DNA of 64,000 nucleotides, taken from positions 7,050,501 to 7,114,500 of the forward strand of contig CAMRHE010000011.1 in the NCBI GenBank assembly GCA_947044405.1. The letters are read 5' to 3'. Made by a program: the position numbers and the translations under genes. Positions 54,808-64,000 of the stretch are shown here, one piece after another (position 1 is the stretch's first letter; every line of letters starts with the position of its first letter). The notes beneath the pieces are model-generated. The model saw only the letters and a program-made list of their open reading frames with translations. It was not told the origin of the DNA and did no database searches. Origin of the DNA: Leptodactylus fallax (Eukaryota; Chordata; Amphibia; Anura; Leptodactylidae).

Positions 54808-55790
54808 CTACCTTAGTTGGTGTTCTTGGCCAGCGTGGTTGTCATCATCATCATCATCATCATCTTGAAATAGATAAGAGTCAGCCTCCTCCCCTGGCTG
54901 TGCCTGTGACATATCAAGGGTCCCCTCTGCATCCAAGGAAGTGTCATCTTCCTCCTCATATTCCAATCTAGGAGTCCCAGTTCCTCTACCATTATGACCC
55001 TGACCCGGATTCTCAGCCTCCTCCATCAACATAGGGCAATGACATTGACTAAGAGGTGGAAACTTTTCTTCCTCTTCCATGCCTTGTTGAATGAGTGTAA
55101 GGGTATATTGTAAGATATAAAATAGAGGAATCACATAATTGATGCTGAAGTCATCCCTGCTGACAAATTTGGTGGCTCCTTCAAAGGGACTGAGAAGCCG
55201 CAACACTTCCCTCATGAGCCTCCAAAGGCATACCTCAAATAAATATTATCCCTGTGGTCTGCTGCAGAAAATAATCTTCACCTCCTTCTGCTCACACAGA
55301 TGATCCAGTGTGTTTAAGGTAGAGAGTCACCAAGTTGCAATGTCATAGATATGGCGAAGACAAAGACAAACCATTTTGTCGCTGCAAATCGAGCAGGGTG
55401 TTTTTTGTGACGTAAAAACGGTTGAAATGCAGAGATTTTTCTGGCCATGAGGAGCACCTCTTTTAAGCCACTATATAGGTTAATAAAGCAGAAAACTTCC
55501 AGATTAAGGACATGTGCCATATAGGGACAATGAGGAGTTCATCTTAACTGCAGTAGAGCAACTATATTGGTGCCATTGGCAATATTGGCAACGCTGTCCA
55601 GTTGCATTTGACGAGGAGCTATGCAGCAGGATACTTGCTGCACGATTCTGCAAAGTAGTTTCTCCGCTGTGTGGCTCCTCTGATATAGACTCATTAATTG
55701 CAAAATCGCATGGCATCATGTTTTGTCTTACACCCATGAAATCAGGGTGGAGGAGGACGAAGAGAAGTGGAAGCGACAGCATGTCCTGGT
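54808..55790 (-). pseudogene. hAT-family transposase pseudogene
   Basis: Minus-strand fragment of a DNA-transposon transposase. From the upstream side: HVLNLEVFCFINLYSGLKEV (55520-55450, the 'C.AH.LNL' region), then LSTLNTLDHLCEQKE (about 55320-55280, the decayed 'TRWNST' region). A continuous 135-codon frame (55215-54808) has LRLLSPFEGATKFVSRDDFS and VIPLFYILQ, followed by acidic linkers with poly-Asp from a CAT-repeat. Frameshifts separate the parts. The C-terminal dimerisation domain was not found. Confidence 0.78.
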
Positions 55791-55859
55791 GAAGATGGTG
55801 ACCGGAAATGGTCTAGAGGAGGTGGATGGGCCCTGCATGATGTCGTTTGTTTTCAATCT

Positions 55860-56340
55860 CTGTTTTATTGAATGTTTTGTAAAGAGTTGGGATACAGAAA
55901 GAAAAAAAGGAGGGAGGGAAAGCATATCAATTAATCAAACAATGGTGAATGTAATAACATCATATGTTACATAACCATTAAAGACCATATAAGGAAAATA
56001 TTAGATCGTTTAATATCCCTTCATACTTGAATCAGGAGGGGTTGGGAGGGAGGAGGAATGGTTCATTCCATTCCTTGGAGGAAGGAATGGAATGAACCAG
56101 CTCCTCCAAACTGCAAATATCTGAGACCTTAGCTCTCCAATGTTTCCAATAAGCAGGGGTGAGCAGTTTTGCTGCTGAAAGGAGTAATGTGGGTAAGTTG
56201 GATTTACTGGTGGTAAAAGAGGGGTGAGGTTTCCATAGTAGAATGACACTGGGAGAGTGGGGTACTCTAAATGAACCCTCTTTACTGATCTCCTCTAGGA
56301 TAAGCTTCCAGTATGCCGCTATCTTAGGTCAATGCCACCA
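55860..56340 (-). pseudogene. L1 ORF2 C-terminal fragment and tail
   Basis: Minus strand, read down from 56340: RIAAYWKLILEEISKEGSF, VPHSPSVILLWKPHPS, LLSAAKLLTPAYWKHWRAK and ICSLEELVHSIPSSKEWN. This matches the last 120 residues of L1 ORF2. The copied 3' end lies at about 55855-55870 (TTTTATTGAATG). A 15-bp inverted repeat at 56060-56098 lies in this tail. Confidence 0.7.
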
Positions 56341-56344
56341 GGTG

Positions 56345-57070
56345 TGCCAGGGAGGCTCTCTTCCACTCGAATATCCAGCAACATGATACAATCATACCCA
56401 ATTCCTACCCACGATCATATTTTTTCTCAATACGCAACTGCTTTGTCACCTTTTTATTGCACCCTGGAAGGCCTCGCCTTAAGTATCAAAGGTTGATTAA
56501 ACCGCCTCGTCTTGGAGGCATAGGGTTACCTAACCTCTTGTCTTATTATCAAGCTAACCAGCTGGTTCAGTGTCTCTCCTAGTTTGCCCCTATCAAAACT
56601 CGCTTTACATCACCTTAGAAAAATATTTAATATATTCCACAGACAAAAGAAACTTTTGGGGACTGAGTGCCCCCCTGCTGACCCTGAATCTTGCGCTATT
56701 GTGCTAGTATCTTATTATATCTGGAGTTTTTTCACCACCAGTCAACTTCTCTTCTCAGTAGGAAGTCCTCATATGCCTCTAGACCTCTTACCATACTTGG
56801 TTGATTCCAAATGAATAGAAATCAGCCCATTTTGGTCACGTCTCTCCAAATGACCCTTAACCTCCTCATGCAGCGTGCAGGCCTGTCCCTACCTAAGTTT
56901 CTGCACACACAAGATTTTCTAAAAACTTGGGGGAAATATGCTCTTCTTAACCCTGACGTCTCCAGCTCCACATGGGTAGAACAGCATCTTTTATCACCCA
57001 TATTCACACACAAACAACTATCTAAGTTCTATACCGACATCTCTTCGCTTTCTTCAACAGATGTACCGAC
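56345..57070 (+). pseudogene. L1 ORF2 thumb/C-terminal fragment
   Basis: Encodes a decayed 'FIWNGKRPRIKYQTL' stretch (HPGRPRLKYQRLIKPPRLGG), then IGLPNLLSYYQANQLVQ, with stops. Further frames to 57060 match the region after the RT (for example LLTWVEQHLLSPIFTHKQLS-type text). It is head-to-head with the minus-strand fragment at 55860-56340. Confidence 0.7.
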
Positions 57071-57074
57071 GTAC

Positions 57075-57180
57075 CTCACTAACTGGGAAGTATTATATTA
57101 TATTAATATTATTATATTAATTATAGTATATTGTTAATATTATATTATATTAATATATTATATTAAGTGTTATATTAGGA
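57075..57180. repeat. TATTA-rich low-complexity tract
   Basis: About 105 bp almost entirely A and T, built of ATTATATTA/TTAATATTA units. Confidence 0.85.
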
Positions 57181-57399
57181 AATATAAATGTTATAATAAA
57201 AATTTTTACATCTGAACCAAGACATATATGGGAAGTGGAGTGAAGAAAGCTGGTCACAAATGGATTGCATCAGAGGGGTATAATTTAGATGGAAGAGTTG
57301 GTCTATGTCTGGGAACAGTTTAACACCTATAGGATATAGGAGATATAGGTGATAGGAGGTGATATAGGGCCAGTGATAAGGGGAGGTTAGCTTAAGATC

Positions 57400-59414
57400 A
57401 AACATGGGTCGGACTGGAGATGAAATATTGAAAATCTCTGATTAAAATTAGCTTTAAAGCTAGAGAGTTCCCCATAGCTATTGTACAGACAAGTAAAGTA
57501 AGAGATTTAAATAGATGGGTTGGTAGTGAGGTCTAGTAAGACATCAGCAAACACCACTATAGTATTGGTATGGTTGTCAACCTTGAAGCCTCGAACAAGA
57601 GGGTATTGTCGAATCTTCTGCAGTAGGTCTCCATCACTAATATATACAGAGTAGGTAAAAGGTGGTAGCCTTGCCGTGTTCCATTATGTATATCAAATGG
57701 CTTGGACAGTATCCCGTTGATCCTGACCCTCGCACTGGGCGTAGAGTATAAAGAGAAATAGCCTGTATGAACACATCTGGCAAACCAAACTTTCGTAATG
57801 TGACTCACATGTAAGGCCACCCGACCCTGTCGAAGGCCTTCTCGGTGTCTGTGCCAAAAAGGACCAACAGAGTATTCCTATGCTTGGCATGTTCGATAAG
57901 GCAAATCACCCTACAAACATTGTCCTTGCCCTGATGGCCCGATACAAAATCAGTCTGTTCTGGGTGAATAAGTGAAGAAAGTAGGGGTGCCAGTCGTGCT
58001 TTGCCCACCACTTTAAATCAGTGTTTAATAAATAGATGAGACAATAATTCTCACATCTCTTAGGGTCTTTACTCTCCTTGTGTAATATCGTAATGTGGGC
58101 CTCAACGGATTGGCTGGGCAAGGGTTGTCTGAGCAGTAAGGTATTATAGAAGTTCATAAATTTCTTACAGTATCCTATGGTGTCTCCATCAGGTCCTGGG
58201 CTTTTCCCATTTGGAATAGAAAAGCGAACTTTACTCAGTTCCTCTTCAGTAAAGGGTCTTATCAGGTCAACAATGTTGTCAGCTTTCAGTTTAGGGAGGT
58301 TGAGATCCGTGAGGAAAGGCTCAATTCTATCTACCAGGGGAGGCATATGAGGGGCAGTATCAATGGGCAAAGATAAAAGATTTCTCTTTTTGCTTGTGAA
58401 TCAGAGAAGTCATTACTTTATTGCCCTTTTCACCATGAACGGCAACATTGTAGAAGCAGATTGGGCATTTAATAAGTCTTTAACCTGGTTGCAAAAGGAT
58501 GAGAGTTCAGCTAAGGCCAATTCAGCTCTGGAGCATTTATGTACAGCTTCCATTGCAGAAAAGTGGGTGAAATGTGAGTTTAACTTGGCCATTCTCTGCT
58601 TTTTAATGTAAGCACCAATTGATATCAGTTCTCCTCATACAACAGCCTTAAGGGCTTCCCATATAATGGGAGTGGAGATCGATTCGTACTGGTTCCCTCC
58701 AGATGTCCAGACACGTATAGCCATTTTCTAACTAGAATGCACTGCTTTTTAGACCGTTTTCCAAACTAGGCCACTATCATGGCAGAATTGATAGTCATAT
58801 CGCTTAATGCTAATGGCCTCAATGTGCCACAGAAGAGGAGTCAGGTCTTATGCTGACTTAAAAGACAGCACTCTACTGGTTCATAGAGAAGTAGTGAATT
58901 TCGACACGAGTTGGGTCCGACAAGAGTGTATCGTTGAACCTCCATCTCCACTCTCCCTTTGGAATATGATGAAGCTGGAGGGTTGTGTCAAGTCCAGCAG
59001 TGGGTTAAGGGAGACATCAAGATCACCCCTGACCACAACAAATCCTTCGGCAAAGGTGGACAAGACTGAGAGCGTTTTAGCAATCCATCTAGATTGTCCA
59101 ATGTTAGGTGCATATAAATTAGCAATGGCTCCGAACCGAGTCTGCCTTTGACAGAAAGATATCGACCCTCTGGGTCAGCCATTTCAGAAATGGCTTGGAA
59201 TGGTATGGATTTGCTAATTGCAATACTGCACCTCTAACAGCTTTTGAATAGGTAACATGCCACCAGACAAGGCACACAACCAGGCTTAAAATTTGTCTCC
59301 TGGATTAAGGAGATAGTGGCGTGCTGTCTTTTAAGTCAGCATAAGACCTGACTCCTCTTCTGTGGCACATAGAGGCCTTTAGCATTAAGCGATATGACTA
59401 TCAATTCTGCCATG
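57400..59414 (-). pseudogene. L1 ORF2 pseudogene with internal inverted duplication
   Basis: Starts on the minus strand at 59414 with MAELIVISLNAKGL and YVPQKRSQV, the EN start. EN continues with IQETN, DPEGRYLSVKGRLG and VILMSPLTH to about 58870. A 180-bp inverted copy of the ORF2 start follows (58691-58870). RT resumes at 58620: [60 protein letters not shown] and HNGTRQGY. The catalytic box reads FADV at 57541-57552, so the second Asp is lost. Confidence 0.85.
58691..58870. repeat. Inverted repeat, left arm
   Basis: From GGTTCCCTCCAGATGTCCAG to TTAAAAGACAGCA. Nearly the exact reverse complement of 59322-59494, apart from a short insertion near 58750 and scattered mismatches. The spacer is about 450 bp. 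Confidence 0.92.
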
Positions 59415-59494
59415 ATAGTGTCCTAGTTTGGTCTAAAAAGCAGTGCATTCTAGTTAGAAAATGGCTATACATGTCTGGACATCTGGAGGGAACC
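59322..59494. repeat. Inverted repeat, right arm
   Basis: Pairs with 58691-58870. It contains the ORF2 start codon and about 80 bp of upstream leader of the minus-strand LINE. Confidence 0.92.
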
Positions 59495-59574
59495 ATATGG
59501 GGGGAGGGGAGTAGTACATAACAAGTGCAATAACAGGCACAATAAGAACATAGTGAATAAATCTAGGGGACAAG

Positions 59575-60325
59575 CAACGAGATTGTCAACACCTATAAGT
59601 ACCTGGGTGTGCTCCTTAATAATAAGCTGGACTGGGCAGATCACATGGAGGTCCTGTACAGGAAGGACCACAGCAGGCTTTACCTGCTTAGAAGACTGAG
59701 AGCCTTTGGAGTCCAGGGAGCACTTCTTAGGACTTTTTTCAACTCGGTAGTGGCATCAGCCATCTTCTTCGGAGTGGCCTGCTGGGGGAGCAGTATATCG
59801 ACCAGCTATAGAAGTAAACTCGAAAAGTTGATTAGAAGGGCCAGCTCTGTCCTGGGGAGCTCCCTGGACCCAGTGCAGGTGGTGGGTGACAGAAGTATAC
59901 TGTCCGTGGTGAGCGCCATGCGGGAGAATAACTCCCATCCCATGCATGAGACTGTGATCACGCTGGGCAGTACTGTCAGTAATCGACTACTTCACCCTAA
60001 GTGTGAGAAGGAGCGCTATCGGAAGTCTTTTCTCCCCACTGCGGTCAGGCTGTACAACCAACACCGACCTAATCGGAGATCATTCCACAGAGAACTGAAT
60101 TTTCTTTTTGCTGTGATATCCCCCCCCCCCCCCCCCCCCGCTACTTCTTTACCTGTACCTTTCTATCTGTCTGTCTACTATCAATGGGATGCCTCTACCA
60201 TGGAACATTTTGTATATATTGTATGCGTATTTGTATTTCTTATCTTGCATTGCATATCCTTGCTGCTGTAAGACATCGAATTTCCCTGTGGTGGGACTAT
60301 TAAAGGATTATTTTTATTATTAAAT
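59575..60325 (+). mobile_element. L2-type LINE 3' fragment
   Basis: Second copy of the L2 at 25123-26507, starting within TYKYLGVLLNNKLDWADHME. It keeps an open frame to about 60115: SNRLLHPKCEKERYRKSFLP, then TAVRLYNQHRP. The 3' end 'GTGGGACTATTAAAGG' with an ATT-rich tail matches the other copy. A C20 run (60120-60139) replaces a shorter C/T stretch. It is inserted next to the start of the minus-strand L1. Confidence 0.9.
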
Positions 60326-60512
60326 AACAATGCTATAGTGATAGCAAGAGTGCGGTTGGAGATATGCTCCACTGGCTGAAAAACGGAGGGGGGAATCTCC
60401 AACCATGAAAGAGAAACATGACTTATGTTATACATAATCACCGATTGGGAACCCATGCTAAACAAAGTATCTACATGCTAGACTCAGTTATAAAAAAAGT
60501 GAATATATATAT
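60326..60512. other. Unassigned spacer
   Basis: Short stretch between the L2 tail and the LTR with no recognised feature. It contains an inverted pair GGTTGGAGAT (60355-60364) / ATCTCCAACC (60396-60405). Confidence 0.4.
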
Positions 60513-61007
60513 TGTGACAAGGGGTTATTTTAGGTCACAGTATCACCATCTCCAGCCTAAGATGTTTAGCACATCCAAGAACTTCAGATCCACACAGGCA
60601 CTTCAGGTTCAAAACTGATCTCTGCAGCTTTATTTCTCCAGCCACAGTATGCAGAGATACAACACAGATTCACAAACGTTTAACCATAAAACAAATCCTG
60701 GTCGTCTGACCACTAACTACACTGAATAGTGACCCTTACTATCAGGGTGTAGGCCTAGCACCTAGAGCCTCAAAGCAAAATAATGTTCATACCAGAACTT
60801 GTAAGTGCAGCTGTCTAGGCCCTTGGCTGAGCCTGTCTTCCTCAGAGTCAGCCATGTCTCTTTTCTTTAGGAGTCTTCACAGCTGACGCCTAATGAGTTT
60901 CATTAAGCAACCCAAACCCTGGACTGCCCTGCTATCTATATGGAGTGGAACCTGATGTTTTCTTCCCACTCCAGCAATCCAACCATTTGAATAACTGTAC
61001 TGCCACA
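60513..61007 (-). repeat. LTR of a retrotransposon (minus orientation)
   Basis: 495 bp bounded by TGTGACA and TGCCACA, which are imperfect inverted termini (TGTGRCA). On the minus strand AAATAAAGCTGCAGAGATC lies near 60625, a poly(A) signal. A purine-rich tract (GATCAGAGGGGGATGATA, reverse of 61008-61025) lies directly inside, so this is a 3' LTR with its interior to the right. Superfamily not determined. Confidence 0.65.
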
Positions 61008-62199
61008 TATCATCCCCCTCTGATCATGGTCTGATCACTTTGACCTCACTATCCAATGGAAGTCAATGTTCTCCACCAGGTGTTTGATCTGCCACAATCT
61101 CTAAAGGGGAACTCTCAACTTCCATTTTATTGACCTCTACTGGTAAATTCTGTTCAGCTCCACATAAGTCACCCACAACAACACGTGGCCACAGTCACTA
61201 TTTGACCTCCCTCTCTCGTACTGCAAACTCACAGTCTTGCCACCAACCATCTCAGATATCTTTTTGTCATCCGTAGGTACAGTAGACACCTGAGTGGCAT
61301 TACTAACCATATTAATTTCACCAGAAACAGCACTTACACCATTCTCTGCTTTACCATTAGCAACACATCACATGACACACTTTCACAATTGTCAGTCATG
61401 ACCACTAGTGGCACTTCCGAGCTAACCCCCCCATCCTCATTCTTCTACAGTTGCAGTTTCTTTAGCAGTCTGTACACACTCTGAATTCTCCTGAATAAGC
61501 TACATCCTATAGTCACAAGATAAAGGCAAGATATATGCACAACATGACATTACATTAGTGTTAAGACAGGAGTCGGCACCTCGGCAGTTGCGCTGTAAGG
61601 TGCCGTTCCTGCCCTCACACTTGCTGGTGGTGCGCTTGTTCCTCATGGGGTTAACGATCCTTACTTCAGAGCCTATTTATTGTTACTTCCGTTGCTCCTT
61701 CGCCGCTGTCTATTCAGTGTTTCTGGGTGTTAGCTCCATAGTCTGCGTTCTGTTACTGTTTGGCTGTTCTGACCTCCTGCTCCTGCTTCCTGACCTACGT
61801 TCTCTGCCTGCCGATTCTGTACCTTCGTTCCCTCCTGCTATGATACTGCTTGCCTCCTAGGCCTCCTCCCCTTGATCTATGATTTTGCTACTGCATGACC
61901 TCCGATACCAACCCTGCTTCCTGACTACTCTCTCATCTTACTCCTTTGTACTGCACTATCTCCTGTTGCCGACTTGGACCATACGACCACGTTATATTGG
62001 ACCTCTGCCACCTCCTGAAAACTAGATGCTATTGCATCTTCCTCTGCTTCTGGATTTCCATCAGCCTCTACACTTGCTCAGGTGAGTTTTTTTCATATTT
62101 CTAGGCCTGCTGTGACTTGTGGTGCACTGTGCCTAGTGGTCAGTCATCGTCCACTGCCACCCAGTAAGTCACTGGTATGGGGCTCCATACCACACTGCT
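61008..62199. other. LTR-element interior remnant and C/T-rich repeat
   Basis: 61008-61550 should be the interior of the LTR element, but no gag, protease or pol motif was seen. 61560-62060 is C/T-rich with repeated 'CTGCTtCCTGACctac' text typical of a dispersed LTR-like repeat. The 100-codon frame at 61558-61860 has hydrophobic composition from this bias and is not supported. Confidence 0.4.
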
Positions 62200-63190
62200 G
62201 TGCATCCGGCTCCCTCTCTAACTTCCAGATCTTCTCCTTGCCAGCAGTCCTCAACTGATCCTCCTCTGCTCCTCCTTGCAGAGATTTCCACCAGTACCTC
62301 CACTCTCTTGCCATGCAAGGTCTCCAATGCCCCTATACTGTCTCCTTCCTCCTCTACTGCACAAGGGACGCCTGGTCTGCATGATCTCCAGCCCTCTCCT
62401 GTTTGGCGCTACTACCATGCCCCGTCCAGCGCCAGAAAACTACAGGCACTACTGTCTCTAATACTATAGATATGGACTATACTCATGTGCCATCCATCTT
62501 ACGCTCTAGAGACTCCTACAAGATCTCCTCAGAACCAGTGGACTTCAGAGGCCAATACCTCCCAATTAAAAGCCTCGGTCTCGTGTATATCAGCTATTTA
62601 CTAAACAAGACTTTAAATCTCTTGTGGGGGAGGTAGGTGAAGCTTGTAGACTATAGATTAGTGCAGTACATCAAGATGTTTAACAGGGGGCTCATAGAGT
62701 GGGGCAACTAGAGGAAGACCATAAAGCAGCATGGGAGGTAGTCCGTACTCTCCAGGATTAAGTTACGTCCCAAGGACTGCCAATACGAGACCTCCAACAC
62801 TACGTAGAGTACCTTGATGACAGAGACCGCAGACACAACATCACAGTAAGAGGTTTCCCAGAGTCTTCAGGGGAAGGGAACGTCTTTCTCAACTTGCAAC
62901 GCCTTTCCAACTCTGTTCTGGAACGTCTGCAAGACTCTCCCCTACAAATGGACCGGGCTCACTGAGGTCTCTGTCCCACATCTACTACTGGAAACCCAAA
63001 AACATAATTTGCCGTATTACCGATTTTCACCTCAAGGAGGAAGTAAGGAAGTAATAGCTAATGTGCTTCCCATTTAGCCTTTCAGCATGCCACAATGGAA
63101 AAACAGTGACACACTGCTACCCTGAAGACCTACAGACATTCTCTGAAGCCCTCGATCTGCTGCCTCCAAGTGTCCTTGACTGGCCTGCCA
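62200..63190 (+). pseudogene. L1 ORF1 pseudogene
   Basis: Degenerate ORF1 of a further LINE lineage. The Ser/Pro-rich N-terminus (62200-62470) precedes LHPHYVEYLDDRDRRHNITV-type text at about 62790-62850 and VRGFPESSGEGN. Then come LQMDRAH and KNIICRITDFHLKEEV (about 62990-63050), and a C-terminal remnant (CYPEDLQTFSEALDLLP). It contains several stops and lacks most of the C-terminal domain. Confidence 0.72.
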
Positions 63191-63873
63191 TTTAATTTCC
63201 TGCTTTACTTCCACCTACTTTGGAGCTTCACAAGAGTCAACGATGATAGCACACTCCCATTACGGTGACAGCCACCACCACAATGAGTATCATCTTTTTC
63301 TTCTACACTCCCCCCATTAAGCTCATAGACTTTCGGGACTATACTATATTTAAATTTATGTCACCTAACCGCCCCATATGGTGATGCCTGTTATCCTCCA
63401 TTGTTACTCCTCTCCCCTCAAATTGGAATGTAATGTCTTGCTAGTAATGTACCTCCTCTCATACATCCCTCTGCTAAGCCATATTGGTGGTGGCCCTCTA
63501 CTTTTGCAGACCCCTACCCTCTGTTACCACCAATTATGCCAGTTTCTAATGCCTTGATGACTGCCACCCTCCCCAGAAGGAGTCGCTATCCTTTCTTCAC
63601 CTCCCTACTGGGAATGCTGACCTACTACTTTTATTTTGTATTCTCTCTATTAGAGCTCCTAGACCGACAGATTCTTGTCCTTGTGGTCATTCTTGTTACA
63701 TGTTATTCTTGGATTTATAACTGGTATAACTGGTCATTGTCTTTTTAACAACACTGTTGCATTGTCTCTTTTCAGTGAAGCTTATGTATTGTTTTTGCAT
63801 ACGCTGAAGGAGCAGTTTGGTATGCCTACCCCCTACGCCACCAGCACCACCTGGTGAGCCCTGTATACTTTCC
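63191..63873 (+). other. L1 inter-ORF spacer
   Basis: Sequence between the ORF1 remnant and the ORF2 start. Short hydrophobic frames (63536-63748) reflect T-rich sequence. This LINE's spacer of nearly 700 bp is longer than the 300 bp of the young L1. Confidence 0.5.
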
Positions 63874-64000
63874 AATGGTTAGATTTCTTACTTTAGATGT
63901 CAAGGGAATTAACTCTAACATTAAGCGCTGCGTAGTTCCCGTATAGACATAGCCTTTCTACAAGAGACTCACCTAGGTCCAGAAGCTTCCTTTAACTTTG
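63874..64000 (+). pseudogene. L1 ORF2 start (truncated by window end)
   Basis: MVRFLTLDVKGIN at about 63876, followed in a shifted frame by 'IAFLQETHLG'-type sequence near 63950-63975. This is the beginning of the endonuclease. It already contains a frameshift, so it is not functional, and it runs off the right edge. Confidence 0.75.

Noticed and set aside
54839..54866. Poly-Asp/His tract as a functional metal-binding segment
   Set aside because: A (CAT)n microsatellite inside the hAT pseudogene. It reads as Asp on the minus strand and His on the plus strand.
61558..61860. Hydrophobic 100-codon frame that looks like a membrane protein
   Set aside because: Arises from C/T-rich dispersed repeat sequence, where codons such as CTG, CTC and TTC dominate.
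61558..62060. Second LTR paired with the one at 60513
   Set aside because: The sequences do not resemble each other and no TG...CA boundaries could be set.

Overview
The window is animal genomic DNA and almost certainly comes from a vertebrate with a large, transposon-rich genome. An anuran amphibian is the best guess. That rests on the mixture of several L1/Tx1-like LINE lineages, L2, Tc1/mariner, hAT and TTAA-target MITEs, and class-I endogenous retrovirus remnants. No host protein-coding gene, tRNA, rRNA or CRISPR array could be supported. Nearly every recognisable coding stretch belongs to a mobile element.

The centrepiece is a full-length, apparently young L1/Tx1-type retrotransposon at 3791-9676. 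It has a short 5' UTR, ORF1 (RNA-binding chaperone) and an uninterrupted 1,251-residue ORF2 (endonuclease plus reverse transcriptase plus C-terminal zinc knuckle), and it ends just after an AATAAA. It lies between perfect 18-bp target-site duplications that begin at a TT/AAAA nick site. It sits inside an older TTAA-type MITE. ORF1 seems to carry one extra G in a G11 run that separates a basic N-terminus from the rest.

Layout: 1-2234 degenerate L1 ORF2 (+). 2.6-3.1 kb LINE RT-tail fragment. 3.1-9.95 kb MITE split by the young L1. 10.0-12.3 kb Tc1 remnant and a modular foldback/minisatellite repeat. 12.7-18.1 kb L1 ORF1 pieces, including a minus-strand ORF1-only copy. 19.0-19.6 kb minisatellite of about 95 bp. 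20.6-23.0 kb endogenous retrovirus remnant with 3' LTR. 24.8-27.1 kb repeat family A split by an L2. 27.4-33.8 kb minus-strand, nearly complete but broken L1. 34.8-40 kb repeat family A, then a foldback repeat split by a 2,235-bp hAT-type element with a perfect 8-bp duplication. 40.6-45.1 kb retroviral pol (-), L1 ORF1 (-), Tc1 remnants, a Tc1-type MITE and L1 ORF2 (+) with a nested TTAA MITE. 45.1-48.6 kb minisatellite and MITEs. 48.6-49.6 kb an AT-rich island without visible repeats. 49.8-54.2 kb foldback repeat and a second, 3,149-bp copy of the hAT-type element, inserted into the 95-bp minisatellite. 54.8-55.8 kb hAT transposase pseudogene (-). 55.9-59.5 kb L1 ORF2 pieces in both orientations. 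59.6-60.3 kb L2. 60.5-61.0 kb LTR (-). 62.2-64 kb start of another degenerate L1 (+).

The nesting gives a relative chronology. TTAA MITEs and foldback or minisatellite repeats are the substrate. L2, hAT-type elements and L1s inserted later, and the 3791-9676 L1 looks like the most recent arrival. The most unusual feature is a set of modular, hairpin-rich repeats sharing a 38-bp near-perfect palindrome, a 31-bp minisatellite and outward-facing 5' splice-site consensus sequences.
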